Below are positions 34,758 to 46,269 of a stretch of DNA of 64,000 nucleotides, in pieces. This DNA is from Blasia pusilla (Eukaryota > Marchantiophyta > Marchantiopsida > Blasiales): the NCBI GenBank assembly GCA_050084515.1, contig CM114274.1, positions 40,362,001 through 40,426,000 of the forward strand. The letters run 5' to 3'. The notes under the pieces were generated by a model that was not told where the DNA came from, searched no databases, and saw only the letters and a program-made list of their open reading frames with translations. A program made the position numbers and the translations under genes. The stretch's first letter is position 1; every line of letters starts with the position of its first letter.

Positions 34758-34900
34758 ATATCTAAGGCATATCCATTGTCCCTAAGGAACCCCAATGAAA
34801 GATGACGTCAGACATATCATATGCCACTCTCTCGAATATCCATTATAGAGTAGCATATTTGTTGTATCACAAGCAGAACCACACAACATACAACGCAAGC
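34758..34900 (-). pseudogene. Degenerate PHD finger after the Gypsy integrase
   Basis: The frame reads CMLCGSACDTTNMLLYNGYS, then REWHMICL, then after about 10 residues VP, a stop, and GQWICLRY. This is the C4HC3 spacing of a PHD finger (C-x2-C ... C-x2-C ... H-x2-C ... W-x-C-x2-C). Three metal ligands have become Tyr (in MLLYNGYS and ICLRY), each explainable by one G-to-A change. The domain lies directly downstream of integrase C-terminal sequence in the same orientation. Chromodomains in the same position of other Gypsy elements direct integration to marked chromatin; a similar role here is inference. Confidence 0.6.
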
Positions 34901-37490
34901 GAGTAGGAACTACTGCTAAGCTTAGATCAAATATATCGTCAATGATAGGAAGATTACATGACGCATCGTTACACACATGGTCCTTCCAAACGATATTAGA
35001 AGTCCCTCCGATAAGAGAACATAAAATAGCAAAACATCTCGCACTATCAAGATAGTACGCCCTACGATCAAATCCAATATCGTAGGTGCCATCGGTTGCA
35101 ATTGGATATAGTCTCCATGATGAAACCTCCAGAGTGTCGGACAATAACCACCTCCCCGAATAATCGCATATCCCAAAATATCTCAATATTGGGAAATCTC
35201 AAAATTCTCAAATATCATACGTTTCGCTCTCCAAAATAAGTAAGTCCTCGAAGAATATGCTCCTATCCACACATCAAGATCATTAAGGTTCAACACCTCA
35301 TTAGCATCTCGACCAATGGCCGTAGGTAAATCTAGCTCTCAACCATACAGCATCAAGTATACAAAGAAAGACACTATAGATGAATACTGAATCTGTATCC
35401 CATCGCCAACCACGGCAAATGAAGGTCTCAATCTACTAGGTGAGCTCCTTACAAGCCATACTTGCGTAAACATCTCTTTATTATCTCCCAATTCTCTCTA
35501 CTAGTCTATCCACCTCGCGATGATATTGTGAAGTAGTGCGATTGGTGGATTAGTGCCTAATCACACAAGGCTTGAAATTTCTCGCAAAATTTTGCACCCT
35601 CGTCTATCAATACCTCAGCCGATGCGTTATAATTACTCACTACTCGATCTAGGAAAGCATGTGTTACTCCCTGATTTACTTTGGCAGGAAATGTAACCAA
35701 CTCCATCAACTTTGAAAAGTGCTCTACCATCACTAACACATAACGAATATGACACTCCTTCTAAAGGTCCTAAAAAATCCAAATTCCATCTATAATCTAA
35801 ACCCATGATCGATTGTGGATGTGTCTGTGGAGTTGGACCATTGAATGATGCTCGGACCGGATCACACACCATACACCTAGTTACAAATTGTGGGACATGA
35901 GTTTGCATGCCTCACTATCAATTTTGTATCTCGAGCAAGTTGTACGTCCGCTTCAATCCAAAGTGATCTAACTCCTTATGGGCATATTGCGCTAGTCGTA
36001 CTTTTTGCGAGGGATGCAGCAATACGCATAATCTATCATCCTCCTGACTTGCAAGACATATGTCCGCTCCCATCGAAACCATCTAGCTCGCTATAGGATC
36101 CGATTCGGCTCTCAAGCGCCCATTATACTTGCGACACTGCCAATACGGAGGTAATCTAAGACTACTCCATCCTCGAGAATATCTTGGCCATCTGTCGTCT
36201 TCTCACCAACCTCGGGATCTAAGGACTCTCCATCAGACCTCGTCATTGAAGTTTGAACACTCTTCATCTCTATAGCCAACGAGCATAAATATGCTAACGT
36301 GTGTCATGTAGGCATCATCTTCTCATCTCGTCGACTCCGGCATGGATTATGGCTCAAACCATTTGCATCCTGGTTGAGCGTCTGAGATCTATATACCTCA
36401 TGGAAATTAGACTCCTACAACAACAGAGCCCATCTTGCTAGCTTCCCGATAATCTTGTTAGAATCCATCTACCACTTAAGTGGTTGATGATCAATACTAA
36501 TGTCAAAGGAGTTGTCAAATAAGTAACATCTAAAATGTGCGACAACCCACACTACAACCAAGGACTCATCTTCATACAAGCTATACTTCACCTATTTAGC
36601 GTTGTTCAAGCGACTAGCATAAGCCACCACGAACTCTCTATCCTCATCATCGTCATGTTGGTTGAATACCGCTCCAAGCTCCAACATGCTCTAATCTATA
36701 TGTAATTGAAAAGGACGTCACCTAATTAGTGTTCTTAGTGTGGGCGTGGACGTCTACCTATCCATGAGCATTTGAGATGCTCTTTCTTGCTCATCCCCCA
36801 ATGTTACTCGTGATCCACCTTGGTCAACAAAGTTAGTGGCTTTGCAATCGAAATAAAACCTTTGTCTTACCATCGATAAAAGTTTCCCAATCCCATGAAT
36901 GTACGAACTCAACTCACATCTATATGACATGGAATGCATGACATAGCTTCTATCTTTGTTTTTTGTACACCAAGGCCAATTGGATATGTTGTATGGCCAA
37001 AGTAATCAGTCTTGTCATAAAATAACTTGGATGTTGCTTTAGCCCATATAACTACAATGGTCAAAATATCTCCTCTAGATGTCGCTCATGCGTATCAACC
37101 ATTGCGCTAAAGACTATAATGTTATTAATATAACATCAAGAAAAATCCAAACTTGCCAAGATCCTATCTATATCCTGTGAAACTTAAATGGTAAGAATTT
37201 CCATAAGTAGAAATAATCCTTCTCATGAGGATTGATGCCCCAAAATATCTTCTTCAGCTTGTCCTCCAATCTAACAGACACTTGATGGTATCCCGCTCGA
37301 AGATCCAATGAATTAAAGATCTTTGCATGCCCAATAGCATCAAAGATCTTCTCAAGAGTGGATATAGCATACCTATCGGATTTCGTCTGCCAATCGATAG
37401 GTCGGTAGTCTTCACCTATCCGCCTACTTGCCATGCATATGCTTCTTGGTGGAGATAACAATGGCAGATGCATACTCTCCATAGGATATC
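34758..37490 (-). mobile_element. Ty3/Gypsy retrotransposon pol region, disrupted
   Basis: Minus-strand domains occur in Gypsy order. Reverse transcriptase at 37482-37168 has DYRPIDWQTKSDRYAI and the conserved SLDLRAGYHQ block. A connecting piece at 36939-36754 has HGIGKLLSMVRQ. RNase H at about 36600-36430 reads YSLYEDESLVVVW, HFRCYLF and IDHQPLKW. Integrase at 35908-35557 has the zinc-finger Cys pair (TRCMVCD), WNLDFLGPL with a catalytic Asp, and VLIDEGAKF with a second. The integrase C-terminal part (about 35520-34920, in shifting frames) has YAIIRGGGY and GDYIQL. A degenerate PHD finger follows at the C-terminus. The D-D motif of the polymerase is not intact and frames are broken at many points. 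No LTR pair was found, and gag is not recognisable upstream. Many differences from conserved residues look like G-to-A or C-to-T changes, as expected for a methylated, silenced element. Confidence 0.82.
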
Positions 37491-37499
37491 TCCACTCAT

Positions 37500-38960
37500 C
37501 CTTTCCATATCACTATACTTGTAGGATCGTTGAAAGATCTAAGTGCCGCTAAACAACTCAATACGGATCCTTGGACCCTTCAACGTATTTAGCATGTTTT
37601 GTATGTGGCGCCGCTCTCCTCCTATCAACTTAGGGCCCATATTTGGCTCCCAAGTCTCCATCATGACTTTAGTAGGACTCTTAGGTGTGAGTATTGATGG
37701 TTGCTATGGTGGAACCTCATTTTGGAAAATAAAACTCGAGTGCTCTCTTGCAACCAACTCCACACTCTCATCTGCTCCAGCTTCAGTACCCTGCATCACA
37801 CTCGATCTTATGGTTGTCATCTAATTGCTTACTTGCAATATGTCCCAAGAAGCCCAAAGGTGTCTCTTCCGATCATCTCAGATTTGTTGATCTCCTCGGA
37901 TCTTGCCCCAAGCCACTACTTGAACCATCTTGGTAGGCATGGGACTCACCAATGCAACAACTACACTATGTGGCAACCTCATCCTCCGTTGCTTTGCTAC
38001 GGAGATCATCATTTTAGTTCAAGTCCATCATCTCACCCTAAAATGATGATCATTTGTGGATCATTATGCCTTACTGCCTATGATCGACGACCAGGATCCA
38101 TAATGGAATCCACCAATAAATGAGAGGGGCGCTTCATTCTCACATACAACCATTGCAATACCTCATGTGGTACTAAATAAAGTTTGTCCATCATAAAAGT
38201 GAGCAATGTGCTTGTGACCCTATACTTACTGCATCCACAAACACTATTGGATTAATCCAAATTTGCACTTGATGTGCACTCATCACTACCCATGATTTCA
38301 AATCGCCCAAAATGGGCATATTCTCTAGAATATGTGTTGAAGAACGAGACTGATGTGCTTGTAAGTTTTGGAAGATCCTCATCATCTCCCAAAGCAATCT
38401 AGACCGAGTATCAGCCAACCTACTACCTTATCAAGCACTCGATTGGCCTTGATATGATCAACCATCAATGACCAAATCAATGGTCTCTATCCGCTCAAAG
38501 TCTTATCAAAAAAAAAATCCCTCAATAGGGAACTCTAGTACCCTTGTACAATACACGAAGATAACAAATTAGGAAAATGGAGGCGTAACTTTGCCATATG
38601 GTGCAGTGAAATACGCCTTGCAACCTCATCAAGCTCCACATACATATACCGTTGCATACACACTCTTGCCAACCTTGTGGTAATCCCTCTAAAGAGATCC
38701 ATCATCTAAATAACCTACTTTTGTGATATCAAGGGTGTCATAATAGCACTCCCAACTATCTCGGGTCTCTCTAACTTGTCACTATGGTGCAAAAGTCTCG
38801 TTTCATGCCGTGTGTATGTGCTCATCATCAAAGCATAGCACTCCTCACTCGAGCTAGATAGAGGCATCTCTCTTCCACAAACCCATGCGGTTACCATAAC
38901 ACTCTTCTCCGAATAAGTGTCAAGTGCGGATATATCCGCTACATGGATATGCATAAGTAT
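37500..38960 (-). other. Probable 5' part of the Gypsy element (gag/protease), unrecognised
   Basis: Between the reverse transcriptase and long repeat copy B, minus-strand frames such as 38954-38715 and 38418-38191 are open but show no gag, zinc-knuckle or protease motif. Position suggests gag/protease remains. Plus-strand frames in the same stretch look like shadows. A 14-bp inverted repeat (GATCATCATTTTAG at 38004-38017, its complement at 38038-38051) lies inside. Confidence 0.3.
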
Positions 38961-38994
38961 ATGGATGGTTCATTGCGGCCAACGAAAGAAACAA

Positions 38995-41900
38995 AGAATA
39001 GCAAAACAAATCATTTAGTGGCAAACCCATCATCAAACAATGAGTGCGAGGTGGAAGTAGTAGGACTAGGACTCATAATCAGACCATGACAAGCAGGTCG
39101 AGCCCGCGTTCCGAGGCAGAATTCTGGCTTTCGCCAAAAGACTCCAGAATCATTCGCTACGGCTCACAACCAGACTCCTGCAAATAAGTTCAGCCCCGGC
39201 TCGAAGCCACAACGCTGCCAATCGTTGAAAGTGTGGGTCTCGGAGATCGACCAGGGGGGAGGAGGAAGAAAGCTCCACACATGAAGGTGCACGTTGGAAG
39301 CAGCGATTGTGGGAGGATCGGAAACCAGTGCACGATTGCATGAGCAACGAAATCGTCTGCACTCCTGTCCCGAAGATGTTTGACGGACATCGAGTCTTCT
39401 CCTCCTCGAGCACTCGCGAGCTCACGCCCAACTCGAACAATCTCACTCCAACGGATTCTCCATAGGCCTCAGCAGGAAGCTGCAGGGGATGGTGGAATGC
39501 CATGGACTGCTGTCTCTCTCGAGCAGTCGATAATAGCCCATGCTTTGATCACCATAACGACCATTACTCTGCTGCCACACAGCACGACGCCACCATGGAA
39601 ACCATGTCGCCGTTCCTTCAAGGAGAACATCCCAAGATACGATCTCCAGATCCAAATCTGCGAGGGATTTCAGGCACCGTCTATGCAGACAGGCATTACA
39701 GACAGCCCTCGAGATAACCACTGTAGGCAGGCAAGTACAGCGCATTTTCCACCACTGGGAACCAGTTTCTGGAACCGTGGAGAGTCCATACTCAAATTCG
39801 AGTCGTACGGTTGCGTGACAATCATTCTGCTCCCCATGTAGTCGATCGCGCAGGGCGCTGGAGCTGTACCTCAGTAGCACCTTGTGATCGTAAGGACTTG
39901 CTGGAATGAGTCGGAGCTCGTCTGGAGTAGTTGTCACCAAGCGAGTCAAGCTTGGATGAAGGGAGATGCTCTAGCTTCCAGATTCCCATTATGACATTCC
40001 CCACCATCATATCCAGAGACGATTGGGACTTTGGTCTTTTTGAGACGATGCACATTAAAATCCTCCAAGCGTCATGATCCTGAATTGGACCTTGGCTCGA
40101 AGGGGTCGATGGATGGATGGATGAATGAGAACCTGCTTCCACAACTTGGAATCGTCCTTTTATCCTATTATCTTCCTATGAAAGAGATTTCCAGAGATCA
40201 TGCAAGGTCAATAAGAAGGGCACTTCTTGGAGGCTTGAAGTGAAACTATCTTCTAGGAATGGAGAGAACCTAGATATCCTCGTGGCTTGTGGCATGGAGT
40301 GGTACATGGGTGAGAGCTTGAAGAAATAGGATTTGGATAAGAACGTAGGTTTAAAGAGGGATGGAAAAGGAAGCTTGGGAACTATCTTCTCAACCACCAT
40401 TTTGGAGCTTAACCTTGAACGACTCTTGATAACTTATCCATCTTCCTCTCCCTTCTTCTCATTGAGTGAGATGTTTTGCAATCCAAGCATCACCATTTTT
40501 CCGAGAGATGCAAAAGGTGAATCTAATGAGTTTTAGAGTAAGTGGTATTCTCCCAAGATCAAAATATCTCTACTAGAGCTTGGAAAAAGTGAATCCCTTG
40601 AGCTTTACTTGATGAAAAGAATCTCTACCACCCTCTCTCCTTCCCAAAACCAATTCTATCAACCCCTATCCCTTATTTGGCAGCCCTAATTCAATCATCC
40701 CATCTTATTAGCCCATGGAGCACTTCTTTTCTACATAATATAAAGGCATCACGTAGAGCAGGGAGGTTCTCTCGAAATAGAGGCTATCACACTAAGACTC
40801 TCTCTCCATATCCATCTTGGATCTGCAATATAATTACAAGCCTCCAATCAAACCTGATTGAGTTCTTCCACTTCCCTACTAGTATGGGGATTGAATATGA
40901 CTCCTGAAGCATATGAAGAAGATTTGAGGAATGTCAACAAGCATACTATTAAATCTTAGTAGTCTTGTTTCAACGCCTCCTTTAGTAGAAAAGAAGAGTT
41001 TCCACTAAAACAACCCCTTAGACTTCAATATAAGTCCACAATAAATCGAAAGGAATTATTGATAGTTTAATTTCCTGTGAGTGGCCATACACCCGAATCC
41101 GTTGAACAAAGGCACGGACTGTGCAACCCGCTTCACTTGACTCCCGGCTCGGTTAACCGGGCGTCCGAGTTCCTCATCTTATGCTTGTAACCACGCTTCC
41201 AGATTCGCAGTTTCTGTCTCCATGCACCATCGTTTATGTAACCGCAGCTACATACATCCGCACGCTCTTCTTGAGGCGCCGACTGCATCGTCTCTTGTTA
41301 TGGGCGGTTACGCGAACCACGCTTCTAACTCATGGTTGATGTAACCCCAGTTACAAACATCCGCAACGTTCTTCTCGAGGGGCCGACTGCATTCTTGTCT
41401 TGTACTGCGCGGTTATACTAATCACGCTTCCGGATCCCAGTTCGTTTCTCCCTGCACCATGGTCAGTGTAGCCCCAGTTACATCCAGACGTTCTTCTGTA
41501 GGTGCCGACTGCTTTCTTCCCTCGTTTTGAGCGGCTACACTAATCACGCTTCCATATTGTGGTTCAGCTTTGCAGCCTCCACTTCGTCGCATGGTTTAGG
41601 GGATTACTAGATATCCAAGCAGGGTTAAGGGTGTAACCGTGCTGGGATATGTAGCTCACATCTCCAGCTTGAATTCCTTCGATCTCCCACTAAGTTGAGT
41701 TTGATGGGGGTTTAGGTTGTAACCCTGGTTACCTCCTTTTGAGGTCGATTTGGTTTTATTATTATTTTGGTACTTGAGTTGAAATGGTAGACAAGGCCTC
41801 AACAGCCAGCTTAGTTTGATTAGAAAATGGTTCTAACTGTAGTTACTTGGAAATGGTTCTAACCCTACTCTTTTTGACCTCAAATTTACTTGAACTGGCA

Positions 41901-42280
41901 AGAGAATTAACCCTAGTTATTTCCTTTTCATAATATAATAGCGTGGCAAGGGGATTTTAGGCTTGTTTCTTGTTTTCATGTTTTGATTTTATCTAGAAAA
42001 GGGCTCTAACCCTAGTTATTTTTCTATTTACAATAGTGTTAGTTGGAAGGAGGGAAGGGGATTTAAATGTCGTTATTTCCTCTTCACACTAGGTTTTCTT
42101 TAATGTTGGCTAAGGCCCAAGTTATCTCCGAATTGCTATGGGTTCTATCCCCACAAGAAGGCAATTTAAATAATGGTTATTTCTTCTTCAAACTCAACTT
42201 AGTTTCAACCAAAGAACCCTGTTACAACTAGTTGTATTTATTTAGATTATTTTTTCATCTACCAAGCCATTTAATCTACT
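38995..42280. repeat. Long direct repeat, copy B (about 3.2 kb)
   Basis: This matches copy A in the same orientation, about 20.1 kb apart start to start. Its left end (39001-39060) resembles 17.46-17.56 kb of the tandem-array block and then jumps to the equivalent of about 18.97 kb, so about 1.4 kb of 91-bp units is missing here. It keeps the TATAAAG box (40739-40745), the GTAAC cluster and the 20-bp hairpin. Similarity stops near 42275, where a CATCTACCAAGC phrase gives way to unrelated AT-rich DNA. Indels that are not multiples of three separate the copies, which argues against conserved coding. Confidence 0.88.
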
Positions 42281-42628
42281 TATTTCCATTATGTTTATTT
42301 ATGTTCCTTTTTCACAAAATTTCGAATAATCCATCTTCGGCTCCCAAACCACCTACATGCATAAGAGTGGTCCAAGTCCGTATGGATCTCCCAACCCTCT
42401 ACGGATTATGAGTGGGTACGGATATGCATGGTACAATCTAGGCCACCAAATATAAGAGGAATCCCGGGCTCATAACATTTTCAACGTGATGATGGCTACA
42501 CATCCCAAGATTTAAAGACCCCTAAGATTGAGAAGATCTACACCGCATGAGGGAGAGATGCATGCTCGTGCATACACCGTTGATATGAAAACGATTAAGA
42601 AGATCTACGGAGAAAGGCGTACTAGTCT

Positions 42629-42825
42629 TCATGTCATATCCCCACCGTTGATATCCAAAATCCGGGGTCATCTCAACATCCTAGTCTTCATGTCGTATCC
42701 CCATATACACCGTTGAAATATCCAAAATCTAGGGTCATCTCTTCATACTAATCCTCGTCCTCATGTAGATATCCAAAAATCTAGGATCATGTGCTCATAC
42801 AAGTCTTCATGTCATATCCCACGTA
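42629..42825. repeat. Degenerate tandem repeat, 3-4 units of 50-70 bp
   Basis: The words TCTTCATGTCRTATCCC, GATATCCAAAATC and GGGTCATCTC recur in order three to four times, with small gaps between them. Confidence 0.7.
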
Positions 42826-43471
42826 TTATCTTATTTCCTCTTAAAGAGATTTATGGTTAGCGTACAACTTTAACCAATTGATTCAAAATTACCACGTTAA
42901 AGAATTCTATCTCTCGTGATCTATATTAAAATTTAAAAGGACCTAAACTCAAATGGGGTCCTTTGGACGACAAATGAAAATCTCCTATATTGGTTTATCA
43001 CGTTCTCACTCACTCTCCCGCATGAAACGAGAAACAGATTCTTCAAAGCCCTAACGGAACTCTCAGTGAGCGAAGGAGGAATCGAAACGCATTTGTGTTC
43101 TCGGACTATAGGAGGATTGCAGGAGTACATGCAGTGTGAGGACGGATTGTTAGGAATCCGGGCATTCCCTCTGAGTGAGTGAGTTCGAAGCAGTTGATTG
43201 AGTGATCGATTCGTGGAGAATTCTGGAATTCGCTGAGAGGAGTAGGAGTGCCGAGCGAGCTTGGATAGTTTTGGTGCACTCGGCTTTCCAGCGCGCGTGG
43301 AGTGATATGGTAGTATTGCTGTGAGATTAAGGTAAGACGAGTACTGCTTCAATTGATGCCATGGGCGATGCAACCGGTTTCATTTTTCCATAGACAGAGC
43401 CGCTCACTGGAGTTTTCGTCACATGTAGACCTTTTGATCTCTGTAGATTGATCATAATCTGAAAGTCGGTA

Positions 43472-44345
43472 ATGTCGGCGCAGTCCTCATTCTCTCGACC
43501 GGACCAGGGGCGAACTCGTGGGGTGATCAGCACGCTCTTCTCCTTGCTGCAAGGTAAAAAAGCTCTTGTTCAAAAAGCTTCGCGTAGCTCGCTCCATATT
43601 GATATTTGTGTCAACTTCCTACTCATAGCCAACGAACGAGTATTACGGAATAGTTCTGCTCATGTCGTTTTTCTGCATCGCAGGTCTCTTTGGATATTCT
43701 CGACGAGGAGGAGGAGGTATCTGAGTTTCACGGTTCTGTGGCTCTTCATCGACCAGGCAGTCCAATTCGCTTAGTCGCACTCCCTGCTGCAAGGTTAGAC
43801 TGCCTTGTGATGATGCTGTATTGATTTATCAGATTGATCGGAGAAGGGGGTGCGCAAAGTTCGGATTTTTAGATATGGAGTCTCAGCCATGTAGGCTGCA
43901 GTGTGCAGAGAATTCTGGTTTTTAGATATGGAGACTCGGTCATGCAGGAGAGCAGAAGTGGTGCACAGGATTTAAATACAGAAGGTAGGTAGGCAGTTAT
44001 GGGGGATATGGGCAGTCTATCGCAAAAGCCGGGAAGTAAGATTTGTCGCTGCACACTCTACGCAGGCTATGGCTCAAGCGCACGACTCCAGCAGCGGCGG
44101 CAGTAGCAGCTCGGGTAGATCTGGTAGATCCGGACCGAAGCCGGGGTCCCCATCCTCCGATTTGAGGCCTAGAGAGTCATCACCCTTTGATGATTTCACG
44201 GAGATCAGCCAGGAATCCATTCTCAATGGGAGAAGGATGGAGACGAAGTCGAGGTTTCATCCATTGTCACATTCCTCCTTGACAGTGGACGCGCAAGACT
44301 TCTGCACATCCGTCATGGTAGGTATCGAGGAGCTGCACGCTCTCG
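43472..44345 (+). CDS. Candidate 5' exons of an unidentified gene
   Basis: Three segments look like exons. First, 43472-43553 starts MSAQSSFSRPDQGRTRGVIS and ends CTGCAAG|GTAAAA. Second, after TGCATCGCAG at about 43681, a frame reads VSLDILDEEEEVSEF through to GCTGCAAG|GTTAG near 43794. Third, after CTACGCAG near 44066, a frame reads AMAQAHDSSSGGSSSSGRSG and continues PFDDFTEISQES and SLTVDAQDFCTSVM to GTAGGTATC near 44316. All splice signals are good, but the phases of my first two junctions do not connect in one frame, so the model is incomplete or some segments are alternative first exons. The stretch is less AT-rich than its surroundings. Family not recognised. Confidence 0.35.
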
Positions 44346-44359
44346 TGGAAACAGACCCT

Positions 44360-44780
44360 TTGTGTTGGAGGTGTTTAATATGTTGTTGCTGGAGGTGTTT
44401 AATCTGTTGTTGTTGGAGGTATTTAATCTGTTGTTGCTGGAGGTTGTTGTTGGACGTGTTTAATCTGTTGTTGCTGGAGGCGTTTAATCTCTTGTTGATG
44501 GAGGTATTTAATCTGCTGGAGGTGGGAAGTGTTTAATCTGTTGTTGGAGGTATTTAATCTGCTGGAGGAAGGAGGTGTTTAATCTGTTGTTGGAGGTATT
44601 TAATCTGCTGGAGGTGGGAGGTGTTTAATATGTTGTTGTTGGAGGTATTTAATTTGGAGGTGTTTAATCTGCTGGAGGTGTTCAATCTTTTGTTTTTGTT
44701 ATTGTTGCTGCTGGAGGTGTTTAATCTGTTGTTGGTGGTGTTTAATCTTTTGTTTTTCCTACTGCTGGAGGTGTTTAAAG
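44360..44780. repeat. Minisatellite of GGAGGTGTTTAATCTGTTGTTG-type units
   Basis: Variable-length units built from GGAGGTGTTTAATCTG plus TTGTTG or CTGGAG blocks repeat about 15 times. In one frame they encode WRCLICCC-like repeats that extend the upstream open frame; this is most simply a by-product of the repeat. Confidence 0.9.
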
Positions 44781-44999
44781 AATGATTTGGTTACTTCCTC
44801 CATAGATTAGATTAAAGAATCCCCCAAAGGAACTTGCAGGATTTTTTTTTTTTAAACTGAATATATCAATCTTCAAAGGGTATTTCTAAATTTGCTAAGA
44901 AACACATATTAGTACTAAGCATTCCCACCTCTATCCCACCTCTAGGAGACAAAAATGGATTTTTTTCTTCTTTTTGTGTACAATTGTTTGTTCCATCAT

Positions 45000-45890
45000 T
45001 AGAAAGGGGTTAGTGTAGCAATGGTAAGGAATTTCCTTGACCATTAGGAATGATTAGGGATATGATTAAGCAACGAGTAAAACCAAAAGAACTCGCCTGT
45101 TTATTGGACCATGGCTTGTGTGTGCGACTAATTAATATACTTAGATTTCCCATAGTCTTTTCTGAATTTTTTCCCTCCATCATAAGATGTAGTTTAGCCT
45201 TGGAAAGGAATGTCCTTCATCGTTAAGGTTAAGTGAAAAGCCATTCATCTTAAATAAGACCAAAATATTGGACCATGTCGTGTTAAGTGGACCATCGTAA
45301 CGGTTAATTAATTATTAATTAATTAATAAACATAGAATCTCAATATGCAATTTTTTTCTCTTGCTTCATAAAAGAGGTTCATTTAGCTTAGTAAGGAATT
45401 TACCTCAAGTTAAGTTTAGGGACATGATTAAGTGATTCACCGCCACTCATCTTAAGTAAGACCAAAATATTCTACGATGTCGTGTATAGTGGACCATCGT
45501 AACGGTTTTAGTTTTGTATGTGCGATTAATTAATAAACATAGAATCTCATATAAGAGGTTTTTTGTGCAATTTGTTTCTCCTTCCTTCATATAAGAGGTT
45601 CGTTTAGGCTTAGTAAGGAATTTACCTCAAAATTTGGGACATGATTAAGTGATATGACACTCATCCTAAGTAAGACCATCGTTTTTGTGTGTGCGACTAA
45701 TTAAAATACTTAGAATCTAGTACTCTTTTGTAGAATGTTTGAGCCCATCATAGTAGAGACGCAGCTTAGCTTTAGAGGGGAGTTTCTCTCACCATTAGGG
45801 ATATGATTAAGTAATGTAAAACCAAAATGTTTAACAATGCTGGAGTACTAATTGATATACTTAGAATGTCATACTCTAAGCTTTCTCCCT
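45000..45890. repeat. Decayed satellite-like array, about 5 units of roughly 170-230 bp
   Basis: The ordered words TAAGGAATTT, GGGA(C/T)ATGATTAAG, GTAAGACCAAAATATT, GTGGACCATCGTAACGG, GTGTGCGACTAATTAA and ACTTAGAATCT recur from about 45010, 45190, 45385, 45615 and 45775. Units vary by indels. Confidence 0.75.
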
Positions 45891-46211
45891 AGGCTATACT
45901 TTAACTTATCTATGCTCCAAATCATGTGGATAGTGTCTTGGGAGAATCCATGCCATACTCGTATTGTATGTATCCACTTAGAATCTTATCCTCTAAGCTT
46001 ATTTATGCTCCAAAGTGATATAGTTAGGTGGGGTCTCTATAAGGGTAGTCTAAATAATAGAGTTTATAGCCTAGAGTACTCCACTCAATTAAAATTAATA
46101 TGGATTAGCTTTGATTAGCCACCTTAACTATCATATTAACTAATCATGGCATAAGTGTAAGGTTACTTATTTTTAGCTTATTAAGTGGATACTAATAAAT
46201 TAAGAATCATG

Positions 46212-46267
46212 CCCGTATGGACTATAATTATAATTACCGTTTTAATTATAGTTATAGTCCATACGGG
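46212..46267. repeat. 25-bp hairpin with 6-base loop
   Basis: CCCGTATGGACTATAATTAT then AATTA (46212-46236) pairs with 46243-46267 with a single mismatch. The loop is CCGTTT. Confidence 0.95.
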
Positions 46268-46269
46268 AC

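Noticed and set aside
37543-38123. Plus-strand open frames opposite the 5' part of the Gypsy element
   Set aside because: No motif; they look like shadows of the minus-strand element.
39443-39949. 168-codon minus-strand frame in copy B
   Set aside because: The matching region of copy A uses different frames; no domain is seen.
34758-42280. Long repeat copy B as the 5' LTR of the Gypsy pol at 34.8-37.5 kb
   Set aside because: The TATA box and leader-like sequence of the repeat point along the plus strand while pol runs on the minus strand, and no primer-binding site was seen next to 39.0 kb.
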